Shown one piece after another: positions 48,791 through 61,300 of a stretch of DNA of 64,000 nucleotides. A program made the position numbers and the translations under genes. The notes under the pieces are model-generated. The model was not told where the DNA came from and searched no databases. It saw only the letters and a program-made list of their open reading frames with translations. Each line of letters starts with the position of its first letter. Position 1 is the stretch's first letter. This DNA comes from Citrus sinensis (taxonomy: Eukaryota > Streptophyta > Magnoliopsida > Sapindales > Rutaceae), in contig NC_068564.1 in the NCBI RefSeq assembly GCF_022201045.2, positions 25,945,001 through 26,009,000 on the forward strand, read 5' to 3'.

Positions 48791-49305
48791 TATATTGGTT
48801 GATCGCCCATTTCTTGTTTGATTTGTGTGTTGGTGTTTCGATTTGTTTCAATTAAACAGTGTAAATCTATCTGCATTTTCTTCTAAATTCTAATGGAGTT
48901 GGGGAAGCATCAATCAATCCCCTTATATAACGACAATTTGGTGTTGATGGTGAGGGAAAACTCTCGGAAAAACAAAATCCCGAGGGCTCAAATGTTTGCC
49001 TAATGTAGCCTATTTTCATCAGCCCTTCAAAACTTTTCCATCGCTGGTTTTACAAATGAAGCCCGAAACCGTGTACCATTGCATATTCAAAATCTGGCCG
49101 CTGGCCGCTGGCCGCCAGGAAAGATAAATTACTTACGAATTTTACGTTTGGTATTGTCTTGACAGCTTGAGAAATCTTCTTGCATTTATCCCTATCACCA
49201 TTTACCCAGCCAATCTACCTTCTATTTTGTACAATGAACTCTATTAGTCGCTTAATAGAAGAAGAATCGTTCCTTTATATATTTTTTGTGCACGCATCTT
49301 AAAAC
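48791..49305. other. Downstream flank of polyubiquitin
   Basis: Shared with copy A to about 49090 (ATCCCGAGGGCTCAAATG). A small triplicated word GGCCGCT (49095-49115) marks the point where similarity ends. Nothing else recognised. Confidence 0.5.
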
Positions 49306-49880
49306 AAGACCGATAAACCATGAATGCAATACTAGATCAAATGCTTTGGGCTGATTAGTCTTGCTGAATAAATTTTGAACCTCTACAAAGAATGTATAAC
49401 TTACTAACAAGATCTTTAATTTTGCAATTTCAGCTGCATCTCGCCATGCAATGCAAGACTTACTCTCGGTATTGAGTCTGAGTTAACTAAGCAGATCAAG
49501 AAGGATCAGATTTAAGAACTGGAATGTGCTATTCAGAGATAAATATCAGTCAAACCAATTACGATTGCAAGAAAAAGAAATCAACGATACATCAATTAAT
49601 TAACAAAAACATATAATAGAATGAAAAGATAACATCAAACTATCAATTGATTTTCCTCACTATTACTGAATAGTAAGTAATTTAAAAGTAAAAAAATAAT
49701 GCGAGTTAGTGAATACTTTCGTCGCATCTCCTCTCTTTACTAAAGTCGTCCACTACCCACAATGAGTTTTAGTTTGTATTATCAAATTTGCGCGTTATCT
49801 GTAAAATTACCCCTAGTGGGTGGGTAGGAGAGAATTTGCAAGCTTGGGTTAAAATTGTTATTCTTAAATGTATTATTAAA

Positions 49881-49930
49881 CACCCCCCCTCCCCCCCTCC
49901 CCCCCCCCCCCTCCCCCCCCCCCCCCCCCC
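49881..49930. repeat. Poly-C low-complexity run
   Basis: About 50 bases almost purely C with a few T. The sister block has only AACCTAAAAAAACC here, so the run is an expansion or an assembly error. Confidence 0.9.
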
Positions 49931-50193
49931 AAAAAAGCAAAAACACACCAATTCAATTAATTAGAAAGAAAAATGGAGAAAAAAAATTAAAGAATACGAT
50001 ACACTCTTAATTTGAGTTTTTTTTCAAACTTTTAAAGATCTTATATCATATGTTCTTTAGAGAAAATTGCTTAAAGAACAAGATTTAACTATTTTTTATT
50101 TAATTAACTATTAATACTCCAAGTGAATTTTATTAAAGAAAAGCTTAGATTATGGGAGAATCGAAAAACATAGTGCTTTAGGATATTACGAGT

Positions 50194-50616
50194 CAGGGGC
50201 AGAGGTCATATAAGACTAGAGGATGCCATGGCCTCTGTAGAATTTTTAAAAAGTGTATGGTTTTTGAATAAAATATGAAAAGTTAATGTAAAATGTCTAT
50301 ATTGATCCTTACACAATTAATGTATAAAATTTATATATTGAATAATATTATAATTTTACTGATAATAAAAAATAAATAAACCAAACCCACTAAAATTCAT
50401 TAAATCATTAAAATATAATAAAAAAATAAAAGCTTAAATTTGGGGTCCGATTATATTATAACTATAATACCGTACTATAATTACAATTGTAACAAATTAT
50501 TAAACTTATTTAGATGGAGGGTGTAATAATAGATCTAAGTAAATTTAATAAGTACTACACTTGTAACATAGCTCAGCCCTTAAATTTGACCCAATTTTCC
50601 CTTGAGCCCCGCCCTG
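50194..50616. mobile_element. hAT-like non-autonomous insertion in block copy 2 (423 bp)
   Basis: Ends CAGGGGCAGAGGTC and rc CAGGGCGGGGCTC are typical hAT-like termini. Flanking words ATTACGAG and AATACGAC are similar (6 of 8) and could be an aged 8-bp duplication. The sister block is uninterrupted near 40395-40420. No ORF with transposase motifs. Confidence 0.7.
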
Positions 50617-53600
50617 AATACGACATATGGCTACACTTAATTCATAAAAGTAAGCAGTGTTTGTTTCCGGCCACTTGGCAACTGATGACTGATGAGGCTA
50701 CTTGTCTTTTAGAGAATGGCATATGGCTACAATTAAATTCGTAAAAATAAGCAGTGTTTGTTTCGGGCCACTTGGCCAACTGATGAGACTACTTCTTTCA
50801 CCGTGGCAGTGGTCGGCAACAAAGAAAACAAAAACAAATTAAGTCTGTAGCTTATCTGGTGGCGATCTCATCACATCATATCATACAACAAGCTAGCTAG
50901 CAATCTATACAGTACAGAACATTTTGCTAGGCACTCAGTGCACCCGTAACCATGCTGGTCATGTACGCGTGAACCAAGATCAACATGCCCCCAGCAGTTC
51001 AACATTGGTGGGAGCTGCCGAAAAAGACAATCGCATAGTCAGAAAAATCAAATGAACGGAACAAGAAGACAGTTTTTGGACTGAGTGGGGCACTACCTTA
51101 ATGGCTCCGCCAGCGCCCGAGGGTGCATTAGCTGCAGCTGCACCATGCACCATGCACCAAAATCGATACGGGCCCTTGGATAAATGGATAGAAATTGGAC
51201 AGTTGTGATAACTGTCAGTCGACTTTAGGTTTTTTTTTTTTTTTGACAAATGCCAGTTCACCCCTGCTGAAATGACAAATACTCAACAAATACTTTTTGA
51301 TGATTGAATTAATTTGATAATAAAATACAAACTAGCCCATGCGTTTCTGATCTAGTTTGTATGTGTTTTCTGGGTATTAATAATGAACAGGGCAACACTT
51401 CAACGTTCCCAAAAATGAAACAAAAATTTTAATGAATAGTTTAGCAGCATTAGAGATACTTATATTTATAGTGCTTTTTCTAATTTGGATGGATTTTTAA
51501 AACACGAGGGAGTTCTGCTGATTTTTTTTTCCCTCCTTATGAATCGTTAGCTTTCTAATTGTTCCCCTCCTTTCTAATTGTTAGCTTCTCATTGAATCGT
51601 TAGCACTCATTCTGAGAGAAAGTCATATTCAACGCATAATCGTTGTAAAGCCGAGCCTTTTGATATAAATACAAAATGTGCAGATTGATCTAATCCTATG
51701 ATTGTATTTATCACGTAAAACTATAGACTTCTAAAGAGATTATAATTATTAACACTTATCAAATAAAGCACCTAAGTAGTCTATATTCTATTAAAACGTA
51801 TCATGAGATACATGAGGAAGGATGTCACGTGAGACAATTAAAGTAAACAAATGTTAACCAGGTGTATTTGTGTTATTACATTCAAATTATTATTTTTTCT
51901 TTCCCAAATATTTATGGAACATGAGTCTAATCTTCCAAATTTTTTAAGCTTCGAATTTTCTTTAGGTTCCAAATGCCACGTACTAAGGATGAAACAGATA
52001 CTATTGGTACATGCCAGTTTAAAAGAGAACCTACTGTAAATATTAAAATCATAATAATGGGTATTTTATAATTATCATTATAAAAAATAGATGATGTAGG
52101 ATGATTGCATGTTATGAGTAGGGTACTTTTCAAAGGGTATAAATGGGGTTACAGGTGTCCTATTTCATAATATATCATTTCAAAAATTTGTAATGAGACA
52201 AACCATACTTGGAATCGCTTGCGCCGTTCTGTCCCATTGTCCATCTAAAAATTTCACTTCTTTTTTAGTTATTTTTTCAGTTTTAATATATTTTTCTTAT
52301 TTTTCCTGTTTCATTTATGATTTTTATTTTTTTCTAAATATCATATTTGGACACCATTCATTTTACTTTTCTTACTTAGATTAGGAGAATTTAATTATAA
52401 AATAATATTTCGAATTTATCTATTTTGGTAAATTAATGATATTCAGCATTGTTATATAAGGGGGTATAAAATTCTAATTTTCTTAATTCAAACTAAATTC
52501 AATAAAACATCATCATTCAGAAACTTATATTTCTTCTATCATTCAATTTTAAATGTTTACGTTTTGTCATTAGACAAATATTTATTTTAAGAGAAAAAAA
52601 TATATATCTACTTTTATTATTTTATCCAATTTTTTTGGGAGAAAAGCATGCGAGTCCCCAACAAAGAACACGATCCCGTGCCCGCATGCCGTCGCCAACG
52701 CGAGCGCATGGGTTTGGTCGAGTAGGACCCCATTTTTTTTTTTTTTTTTTTTTTTGAGGAGTAAGACCCCATTGAATGATAACAAATGTTGGAAGAGGAG
52801 AGAGGGGCCTATATGTGATAATACCGATTAATATATCACATCGATCGTCATGCATAGTTAGCCACTCGTCCTCTCTTGAGTCATGACCTTTCTTGTTTTT
52901 AAAGAAACCTCGTTGGAGTGAGGGAAATATTATTTAAAAAAAAAAAGGAAAAAAAGTCAATATAAGGTAGGGAAAATGTAATGAAGCTTATCCTTAAGAA
53001 AATACAAATGCATGAGTCATGACCTAGATTCATATTAGGTCAACTTCTTTACAACAACAATAATAATTGAAATTAAACCAAGTTTTCAATTGAATTACCA
53101 TCCGTGTGCCATTAGGTTTTTAATTCAGTGGTAATCCACATTCTTGAATATATATGGTGGGTTCAAACTCTCACGAGTCATATTTTCTCTAATTTTAATA
53201 AAATTAGAGCTCTTTATATATTTATAGGATTAAATTTTAAAATTATTATTGTAGATTTTTGAATTATACTATAAAATATATGTATTGACTTTCAATTGAT
53301 TCTAGATTATAATGTATTTGTAGATTTTAATAATTTCAAAAGAATAAAATTACCATAATACCATCCATAGAAAAGAACGACATAGTATAGGAGAAGAGTT
53401 AAATTGCTGGCATATAGAAGGACATAAGTGTGGGCTAGACTAGTGCTGTAGGATAAAATTACCCTTTGGTCTAAGCTCTCCTAATCTTTTAAATATATTG
53501 TGCCACCTATTTTTTTTATTGCTAGTGTATATTTAGTATTTAACTATCTTTATTTTTTCAATTTATTAACCACCAATAATGTGAATGAAAATTGCTCAGG

Positions 53601-54017
53601 AGATGATCAGATTACGAGAGGATGCTGATTCTTCAATACTTTTTTCTCTTCTTTAATTACAATTGGAGACTTAATTTATAAATGTTTAAACTATATATGT
53701 ACTGAATAAATTAAAATTTTTAGGAGGCTAAAATGTTATTACTACTTGAACCTATTACCAAAAAAAAAAAATGTTACTATTGGTCTAATTGAAAGGAAAA
53801 TATGTCATTGTATTACAAAATTGTCATTAGTATTAGAAAGTTACCAAATGGCTTATGGTAACAGTTAACAACATTTTCATAGTTTCATGATTTATTTCCT
53901 TCAAAATCATATTTTCTACAGTAAAACCTCTCTATAGTCATAATATTGGGACCAAATTAATTTATTACAATGAGGAAGTTATAACTTAATAGAAGTGTAA
54001 TGACAGTTTTTTTTTTT

Positions 54018-54525
54018 GACATGGTTAATCTTAGTGCAAGTGATATAGAGATAAAGTATTTGCTACATTAAATTAACTAGTAGATAAGATAGAAATATTT
54101 TGACGTCAACAAGAAGGTGTCCATGATAGCAAGTGATTATGTAACTATAAGTTAATGTAAAAGCGTATATATTTTAGTAATGATAGAGTTATAAACTTTT
54201 GTATAAATTTATTTTATTCAAAGTATAATTCAATTGGTTAGATCAAATAGTTCTTGGCTTACACGATGACATGGTTAATCTCAGTGCAAGTGATATAGAA
54301 GTAAAGTATTTGCTACATTAAATTAACTAGTAGATAAGGTAGAAATATTTTGACATCAACAAGAACAAGAAGGTGTCCATGATAGCAAGTGATTATGTAC
54401 CTATAAGTTAATGTAAAAGTGTATATATTTTAGTAATGATAGAGCTAAAAACTTTTGTACAAATTTATTTTATACAAAGTATAATTCAATTGGTTAGATC
54501 AAATAGTTTTTGGCTTACACGATTT
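54018..54525 (+). repeat. Tandem duplication, about 250-bp unit, two copies
   Basis: GACATGGTTAATCT occurs at 54018 and 54268, and the following text (GTGCAAGTGATATAGA, AATATTTTGAC.TCAACAAGAA, GGTGTCCATGATAGCAAGTG) repeats to about 54525. Each unit also has TCAATTGGTTAGA about 38 bp before a GGTTAATCTC word, an A-box/B-box-like spacing, so the unit may be SINE-derived. Confidence 0.88.
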
Positions 54526-54846
54526 ATTTTTATTATTTTGTATTTTCATCCAACTAATGAATTTAGGTCACATTAATTCATATAAGAGCTTGTAAATCTA
54601 TCATCACTCTATATTTTTTGTAATATACAGATAATTATTACTATTCAGAGACAACTTCTTTAAAACAAGAACTAGAAAAATTATAAATTATTATAACGTG
54701 GAGTTTATTTTTATTTATAATTAACCTAAATTAGGACCAGAATTTTTTTATGACTACAATACTCCGTTACTTTACATTCTTACATTCTTAATTTTACCTA
54801 TAAGCCTCTTAAATCTTTGACAAAGTGCAAATTAAATATGTTCTGA

Positions 54847-57800
54847 TTATAAGAGAAACCTTGAGAGGCCTACTTTGTTGCCTGTAGCTCGAACATCCTC
54901 TTGGATTTGTTGTTTATATTCTCTGAAACTAAATTTTCTATAGATTGCTGGCTTGATGATGTTCTCAGTACTCTCAATCACAGCTTCATATGAGGGACAA
55001 TAAAAATATGCCACTGAATATCTTTCAACTTTTGGATGCGAAACCACCCGGTGTTCAACGCTCTTGTACACTCCGTTGCTCAATGCCTAAGATATCATAA
55101 ATTATATGCACGCCCCATTACAAATGTTTTTATAATTAATTAAATTCCGAATAAGTACCAAATTATAATTTAATTACCTGAAATAAGTCACCAACGTTGA
55201 CAATTAGAACATCAGGATTAGGTTTAACACTAAGCCATCGTCCATCTTTCTTCAGCTGCAAGCCTCCCACGTGGTCTTGGTATAGAAGGGTGAGAAAATC
55301 GCTATCAGTGTGAGGTATCAGGCCCAACACCTCGAATGATGGCGGGCATGGAGGATATCTGTTCATTCGAAGGTAACTGGAGCTTGGCAGGCAATTGTCT
55401 CGAAAGTAAGATGACTTGATCCTCAAGTTATGAGCTAAATACTCAGCCAACCTCTCAGCCAGATTTGCAGCTTTGGTTGCAAACAATCCGATACTTGATC
55501 TGAAGAAGATGGTGAAGAACGTAGGCAATAAGATCTCAACATAACTTAATTATATCACATACACACAGCAAATTGTGTAATAGTTCAAATTCAGTCAACA
55601 CCTAACACATGACAAATAGCACTGAAGAATGCTAAAGAGACTCTAAGAGCGGACAAACCACTGATAAAAAAATTGACAAATTGCTGCCGATTTATGAGTG
55701 AACCAGCACTAATTTACCCCCCTTTTTTTCAACCTTTTTTTAACTGAATATCACTGCTCATAATGATTGATTATACATTACTTGTACTTCAAACAATCTG
55801 TTCCAACTAATACAAGTATAGTATATTACTTTTTGAGTTCCTTATAAATTTAAACCCATGTCGTCTTCGGTGCTGAAACATTAAAATATATATATATATA
55901 TATATATATATGTTAAAAGGTTAAATTTTCCCTTTCGACAAAGACAACATGGGCTATTTCAATTTGTTAAAAAATCCAAAGTGGATGGTAAAAATATGCT
56001 GAAGAGGGTTAGATATAAGTGTCATACTCCCTTAATCAAAACTACCAAAATCTACCGCAGCCAAAATAAATTCATCTTATCTTAATGTATCGAAGCCTCT
56101 TGGACATGCATTGCATGCTTGAAAAAGTACACATAATCTCGTGAAAGTATCGAGGGATGGAATGCTGAGGACTGAGGAGAGTGTGCAAATGATTGAAAAA
56201 GTACACATAATGTCAAGCATGCACATGACATGACTTGGATAAGGTTTGAAAGTTACCAATACCATTTAGCGGTTTGATAAGATTGAAATGAATACCAAAG
56301 CTAAGTACTTTGTGTGTCTCTGGTCTCTAGATTCAAGTTTTATGTCCTACATGGAATATCTAACATTTGTGATCCTCATAATTCGATAGGAGTCCAAATC
56401 AAAACAAAGAACTCATGGGTCATCACCAACAAAAAAGGAAGGAGATAACTACAAACATGCAACAAATCATTTAAGAGATTTGACAAAACTTAGGTATGTA
56501 TGAGGCATCGACATGTGATTATGGGACCAAAACCTTAAGACTGTAAGAGGCATCGAAACAATTAATATTATTTTCTCTAATTCATTTAAATGATTAATTA
56601 GCCAAAGACACCTTTATCAGTAGTAGTAAAGTAAATTTGACATTGAGTGTTTACGTGTGGTCATTTTATTCCTACTGTACTGCAAAGGTGTGGTAGAAGT
56701 AGTGGTCACGTACGTTGCATTATATTCACAGATTCAAGAAGCTATATTCAAAGATCATTGGAATTAATCAAAAGCTTACTTCTTTTTTTTTTTTTTGGGT
56801 CTTTTATTTTTCATTTTTCATGGGAGAAAATCTTTAAAAACTTAGTAGAACTCATATTAGGAAAGAATTTTATTCCTCCGTGCAATCCTTCTCCCTACTT
56901 TCTTGTGTACTTCTCATCTTGTATTTGATAAATTCGGTAAAAACTCATTTATTCCTTATATTTTGAGGTTAGTACCCGTTTACTTCCTATATTTTGAAAA
57001 ATATTTTAAAACATCCTCGACATTAAATTATTAGCACCTTTGCCGTTACTTTTTGTTGTTTTTGGCTTGATTTTACAATATTATCCTCTTACAATAATTT
57101 TTTTGGACATTAATAAATATTTAATTACTAATTTAATCTCAAAATAAAATAGAAACACAATGAATATATATTACTTCTTTTGGAACACTCTGCTGAAGAG
57201 TTAATATATTAATTTTTTTAACTAATGTCCAAAAAAATGGTAATTTAATTTTTTTACAATTAATTTTGGCTAGACATACATAAACTTTCACAAAAATTAA
57301 TATATATTCTTTTTGTTTTTATTTTATTTTTGGGTTTAAATTGATAATTTATTTTTTTAATTAATTTCATAAAAAAAAGAAACATTATTGTAAGAGGTTA
57401 ATATTGTAAAAGTAAGACAAAAGAAACAAAAAGTAACTACAGGGATGTCAATAATTTAAGGGCAAGGATACTTTGAGATATTTTAAAAAATACAGGATGC
57501 ACTAACCTAAAAAATTTAGGGATTAATTGAGTTTTTACCCTTAATAAAGTATTTAGATTAACACAAAAAATAATGTTACTTTTACTTTTATAAGCAAGTG
57601 TGGTAAATACCAGAAACAGCCCGACATGTTAGTTGCATTTTATAGAAAATGTTTGGTGACAATAAATATTAAGACGGGAGTTAAGAGTAAATTCCCCTAC
57701 AGAAAAATTACCGTCATAATTGATAAATCCTAGAGGGTCTAAAGATATGAATTAATCGAACAGTTAATCAAATAAAGCAAAATTATTAATGTAAGGAAAT

Positions 57801-58265
57801 AGTAATTACGTATTGTAGTAAATACCTGGGGTTAATGCTTTCATCCTCCAGTTTTGAAATGTCAGCAACCGGAATGTGAAAAGCTTCTGACCATAGAAAC
57901 TGCCTCAAACTAGTAGCCTTAGGGTTTCCCCACCTATAACTATCAGCTGATAAATTCATGAAATTTTGTTCAGACTTCTTGCGGAAAGGCTGATGAAAGA
58001 TCTTCATCTGCTCCTTTCGCATGCTTTCGAAGACTTTCTGTGGGATTCCATGATTCATAACTTGGAAGAAACCCCATTGAGAAGCAGCTTCAGCCATCTC
58101 TTCTATCCATTGGTCAAAGCTCCAGAAATTTAAGCGAGCAAGATCAATCAAAGGAAGCTCACATTCCTTATCCACTGCGAAAAGCGTCTTATCGTTTGCT
58201 CTTGCAGTAGAGTTATGGAAGAGGGTTGGGTAAGTTTCTTCAAATGGAGGTTCTATATCATCCAT
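54847..58265 (-). CDS. Gibberellin 2-beta-dioxygenase, C20-GA type (GA2ox7/8-like)
   Basis: Three exons: 58265-57826, 55499-55178, 55086-54847; together 1002 nt, 333 residues. The 2-oxoglutarate/Fe(II) dioxygenase inactivates gibberellin precursors by 2-beta-hydroxylation in the cytosol, lowering active hormone. All junctions are GT-AG and the frame is kept (AG|A makes Arg147). The N-terminal DIOX_N domain has ELPLIDLARL and WGFFQVMNHGIP. Next come YRWGNP and WSEAFHIP, typical of the C20 class. Iron ligands are H210, D212 (IPHTDSDF) and H266 (SVEHRVV); 2-oxoglutarate is bound by R276 and S278 (ERYSVAYF). YLRMNRYPPCP precedes the core. The end is VGLSRFLL, slightly shorter than the Arabidopsis relatives. 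Intron 1 is long (2.3 kb) and holds a MITE. Every catalytic residue is present, so it looks functional. Confidence 0.93.
56935..57540. mobile_element. Mutator-type MITE in intron 1 of the gibberellin 2-oxidase (606 bp)
   Basis: Inverted arms: left GGTAAAAACTCATTTATTCC, right (rc) GGTAAAAACTCAATTAATCC. Similarity continues inward for about 160 bp (GAGGTTAGTACC versus TAGGTTAGTGCA, CTTTTTGTTGTTTTTGGCTT versus CTTTTTGTTTCTTTTGTCTT, TTACAATATTA.CCTCTTACAATAAT). Flanks TTGATAAATT and TTAATAAAGT agree at 8 of 10 positions, an aged 9-10-bp duplication. No ORF. Confidence 0.85.
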
Positions 58266-58338
58266 GGAGATAAAGAAACAGAGATTAGTGCTGCCTCAGG
58301 AGTGCTGTCTACTCAAGCCTGTGAAGTGCTAAAGATAA

Positions 58339-58345
58339 ATTTATA
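58339..58345 (-). promoter_or_regulatory. TATA box of the gibberellin 2-oxidase
   Basis: Minus strand TATAAAT, 74 bases upstream of the ATG at 58265. This spacing allows a 5' UTR of about 40 bases. No other TATA-like word is nearer. It is a sequence-only prediction. Confidence 0.5.
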
Positions 58346-61300
58346 GTAAGACAATCCCATTTGTTGGATAAGAATACTTCTGGGACCAAAGACATAAGCT
58401 TGGCAAACTCCCTCATAAGCTAACATTTGAGCAGTTTTCTTAAATGAATATGCATATAGAATGAGCTATCACATTCTTATTTAGATAATGACATCTGAAG
58501 TTTATGTCATGGCATCTTGTAAAACAATTATGTGAAGGTAAATGCACTTATGGAAAAATCCTTCGATGCTGGAGTATTAACTGAGAATTCCCATATTTTG
58601 TACATATCTCCAAAAGGAGAGAGATTCAAATTGGACATACACAAAACTTAATCCTCGTATCATCGAGTACAATCTAACCAAAATATATTCAGTCATTTTG
58701 AAATTGACCAATAATAGTAATTATAATAACGAGACAGAAAATTTGAAACAATTTTATTGGATAGTCTATTGAGAGTGTTCCACCTAAATTTTTTTAATTT
58801 AAAAATTTCTCTATTTATTATTTGGGTGGGGTTATTTGCACTCTAAATATTATTTTAAGTATACCACTCATTTATTTCCATTCCATCCTCGGGAGAGAGA
58901 GAAAGTAATCGGCAGGGAGGCATTACTCCCACCCGGAAAACGTGCAACCAACCTTTCCTCTCCTTTACTCATCTTCTAAATTTAAAAAATTAAGATTTAT
59001 TTTATAAAATTCTTAAAATATCAAAAAGTCCCAACCTAAATCATTTAAATTATTTTACTCAAAACACCAAGAAAATTATCAGGCACAGCCCCCAAAAAAA
59101 AAAAAAATTAGAGATTAAGCATATACTTACAATAAATGGAATCAAATGAAGTATTTATAAACAAATTCTATACAAAAGCTTAATTATTAGTTTTGGTTTA
59201 TTAAATAATATGCGAAATCTTCTCGCTTAGTTGAGGGTTATATAAAATAGAAATATTGAATAATATGCTCAATATTGATTCTTGCATCCCCCAGAAGCAT
59301 GAATTTTTTAGCCCAACTCAAAAAAAGGGCCATCTCATCAAAGGAAAAAAAAAGCAAAAAAAGAAGAAGATGACGAAGAAAAAGAAGGACGATGTTAGAA
59401 GATTCTTGGTGCTGCTGTATGCAGCTTCAATAGTTGATTGATTTTAATTGTAGTTTCCTCTCTCTTTACAGTTCTTTCTTTCTTTCTTCCTTTTTTTCTT
59501 CTTTCATTTTTTTGCCTGAAAATCAAAAAGAAAAAGTACGGCCATCTTTACAATATTTTACTTTAATTTTTTTAGAGGGTCACCATAAACCATGCTTGGT
59601 TAAAGATGTTAGAAATAAATTTTTAGGGTTTAGAAAGAATTGTAGGTTTAATAATAAGTGTGCTACATGATTGTCCAAGATAATTATAATGTTCTCTACT
59701 GAGTGAAGAATTTTCAATTAAAATTCAATTGTTCTTTGGTCTATCGAAACTGTCTTACCAAAATAATTCTATTTGAAAATTACTCCATAGAAGAATATAA
59801 GTTAAAATTCAATTTTTTTTTTAATCCGGTCTTTACAACATTTCTTTGAATGCATGTTCTGATATAGAAGTTTATAGGGCTAACTGATTTGAGTTGGTAA
59901 CTAAATACACACAAGACTTAAGAACTTTCACTATCAAGACACAAAGTTTGGTGTCAATTGATAAGTAACAAAAGAAATGCATCTTTGTCCATATTAGAAA
60001 ACCTTCCTTCTTGTTCATCCCATTAACAGAATTTTCACCTTAATTAGAAGTTTTCGACTCTTCAATAATTTTTAAAAATTTTAAAGACTTAATTTGGAAA
60101 TTAATTAGGTCAAACACAGAGATGTAGAAGTAATTGGCAATTGGTTATTAACTGATCTGACATTATATAACTCTAATTGCCTCACCTATGCGTCCATGGC
60201 TTTGTCAATGTCGCGCGTCAGGCTCTGAACAAATATTAGCAGTTGGAGATTTACACAAATCAACTTAGGGGAGGAGCAACAAGATATATTTCATATCTAC
60301 AATCAATATCCGAAACAACTAATTAGTTAACCAATTTTATTAAAGGAAACCCTTTTCCACAAAAAAAAAAAAAAAACAATAACGGTGTAAAGTTCGACAT
60401 AATAATTAAAATCCTTACCTGCAAGCTCATTGCTTTTACGTATGCATTTAGACATGTCCTTGTTGGCACTCAGAGAAATACATTCATGGAGCTAATTAAA
60501 ACCATTTTACTACATAGTTTGGACTGTTTGATTAAAATAGATTTTATTTCAGGCGAAGAAATCCGAAAAAGGCATTATTATTGTAATAATTACTATAGCA
60601 AAAACCAACGGCATAATAGCTATATATGTGGTTGATTTGCACAGGAAATTACCCACTTGAGTGACCTTCTAGACAAAATTCAGGGTTTAGTTTTCTAGAA
60701 ACCAACAAATGAAACATGTCAAGATCGAGAGAGAGAATTATGATAAATGCAAAATGATCATCACCTCACTCATTCCATGCCACGGTTCCCTCTTAATAAA
60801 TAATCACACAGAAGAAGCAGAAGCAAAACAAGCCCTTTTGAAGAAGCACGTAATGATTTGCTGTAAAGAAAAACAGAAACGTGATGAGTTACATTTTGAG
60901 ACAGCTGAAAGAGAGAGAATGAATCTGAAATGCCATGGTTTGTGTAATTTAGGGTTTCTGGAATTCAAGGGGATCATTTATAAAAGTTCTGAACGTTAGT
61001 AAAGCATACGCATTGCAGATTTTTGAGATCATCAATTTATGGTTATAATAAATAACACGTGTCTAAACAACTGTCTGAAGGAAAGAGGGACGGGCACCTC
61101 TAAGTAATTAACAAGAAAAAACGTTCACGGAACCATGAAGAGACCAGTAGGGACTGAAGTCACCGGTGATTTTTTTTTCCCCCTCTCCCTCCTGGTGGTC
61201 GATGTAAAATATCATTGCAACCCTAAGTAAAATATTAATTAAGTCCCCACTAATTTCGGTTTGTTTTCTGTTGGTCTTTGAGCTAAATTAGAAAATAAGT

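Larger units (their letters stand above)
49306..53750 (+). repeat. Long duplicated block, copy 2 (pairs with 39530-43780)
   Basis: Same landmarks and order as copy 1. Differences of note: a C-rich run at 49881-49930, an hAT-type insertion at 50194-50616, and a T-run between two GTARGACCCC words at 52723-52770 where copy 1 has a SINE. No gene inside. Confidence 0.92.

Noticed and set aside
59345..59395. Lysine-rich frame (KKKKMTKKKKD)
   Set aside because: It is a translation of an AAG/AAA simple-sequence run.
60709..60999. A 96-codon plus-strand frame
   Set aside because: No recognisable family, no splice or promoter context; length is within what AT-rich sequence gives by chance.
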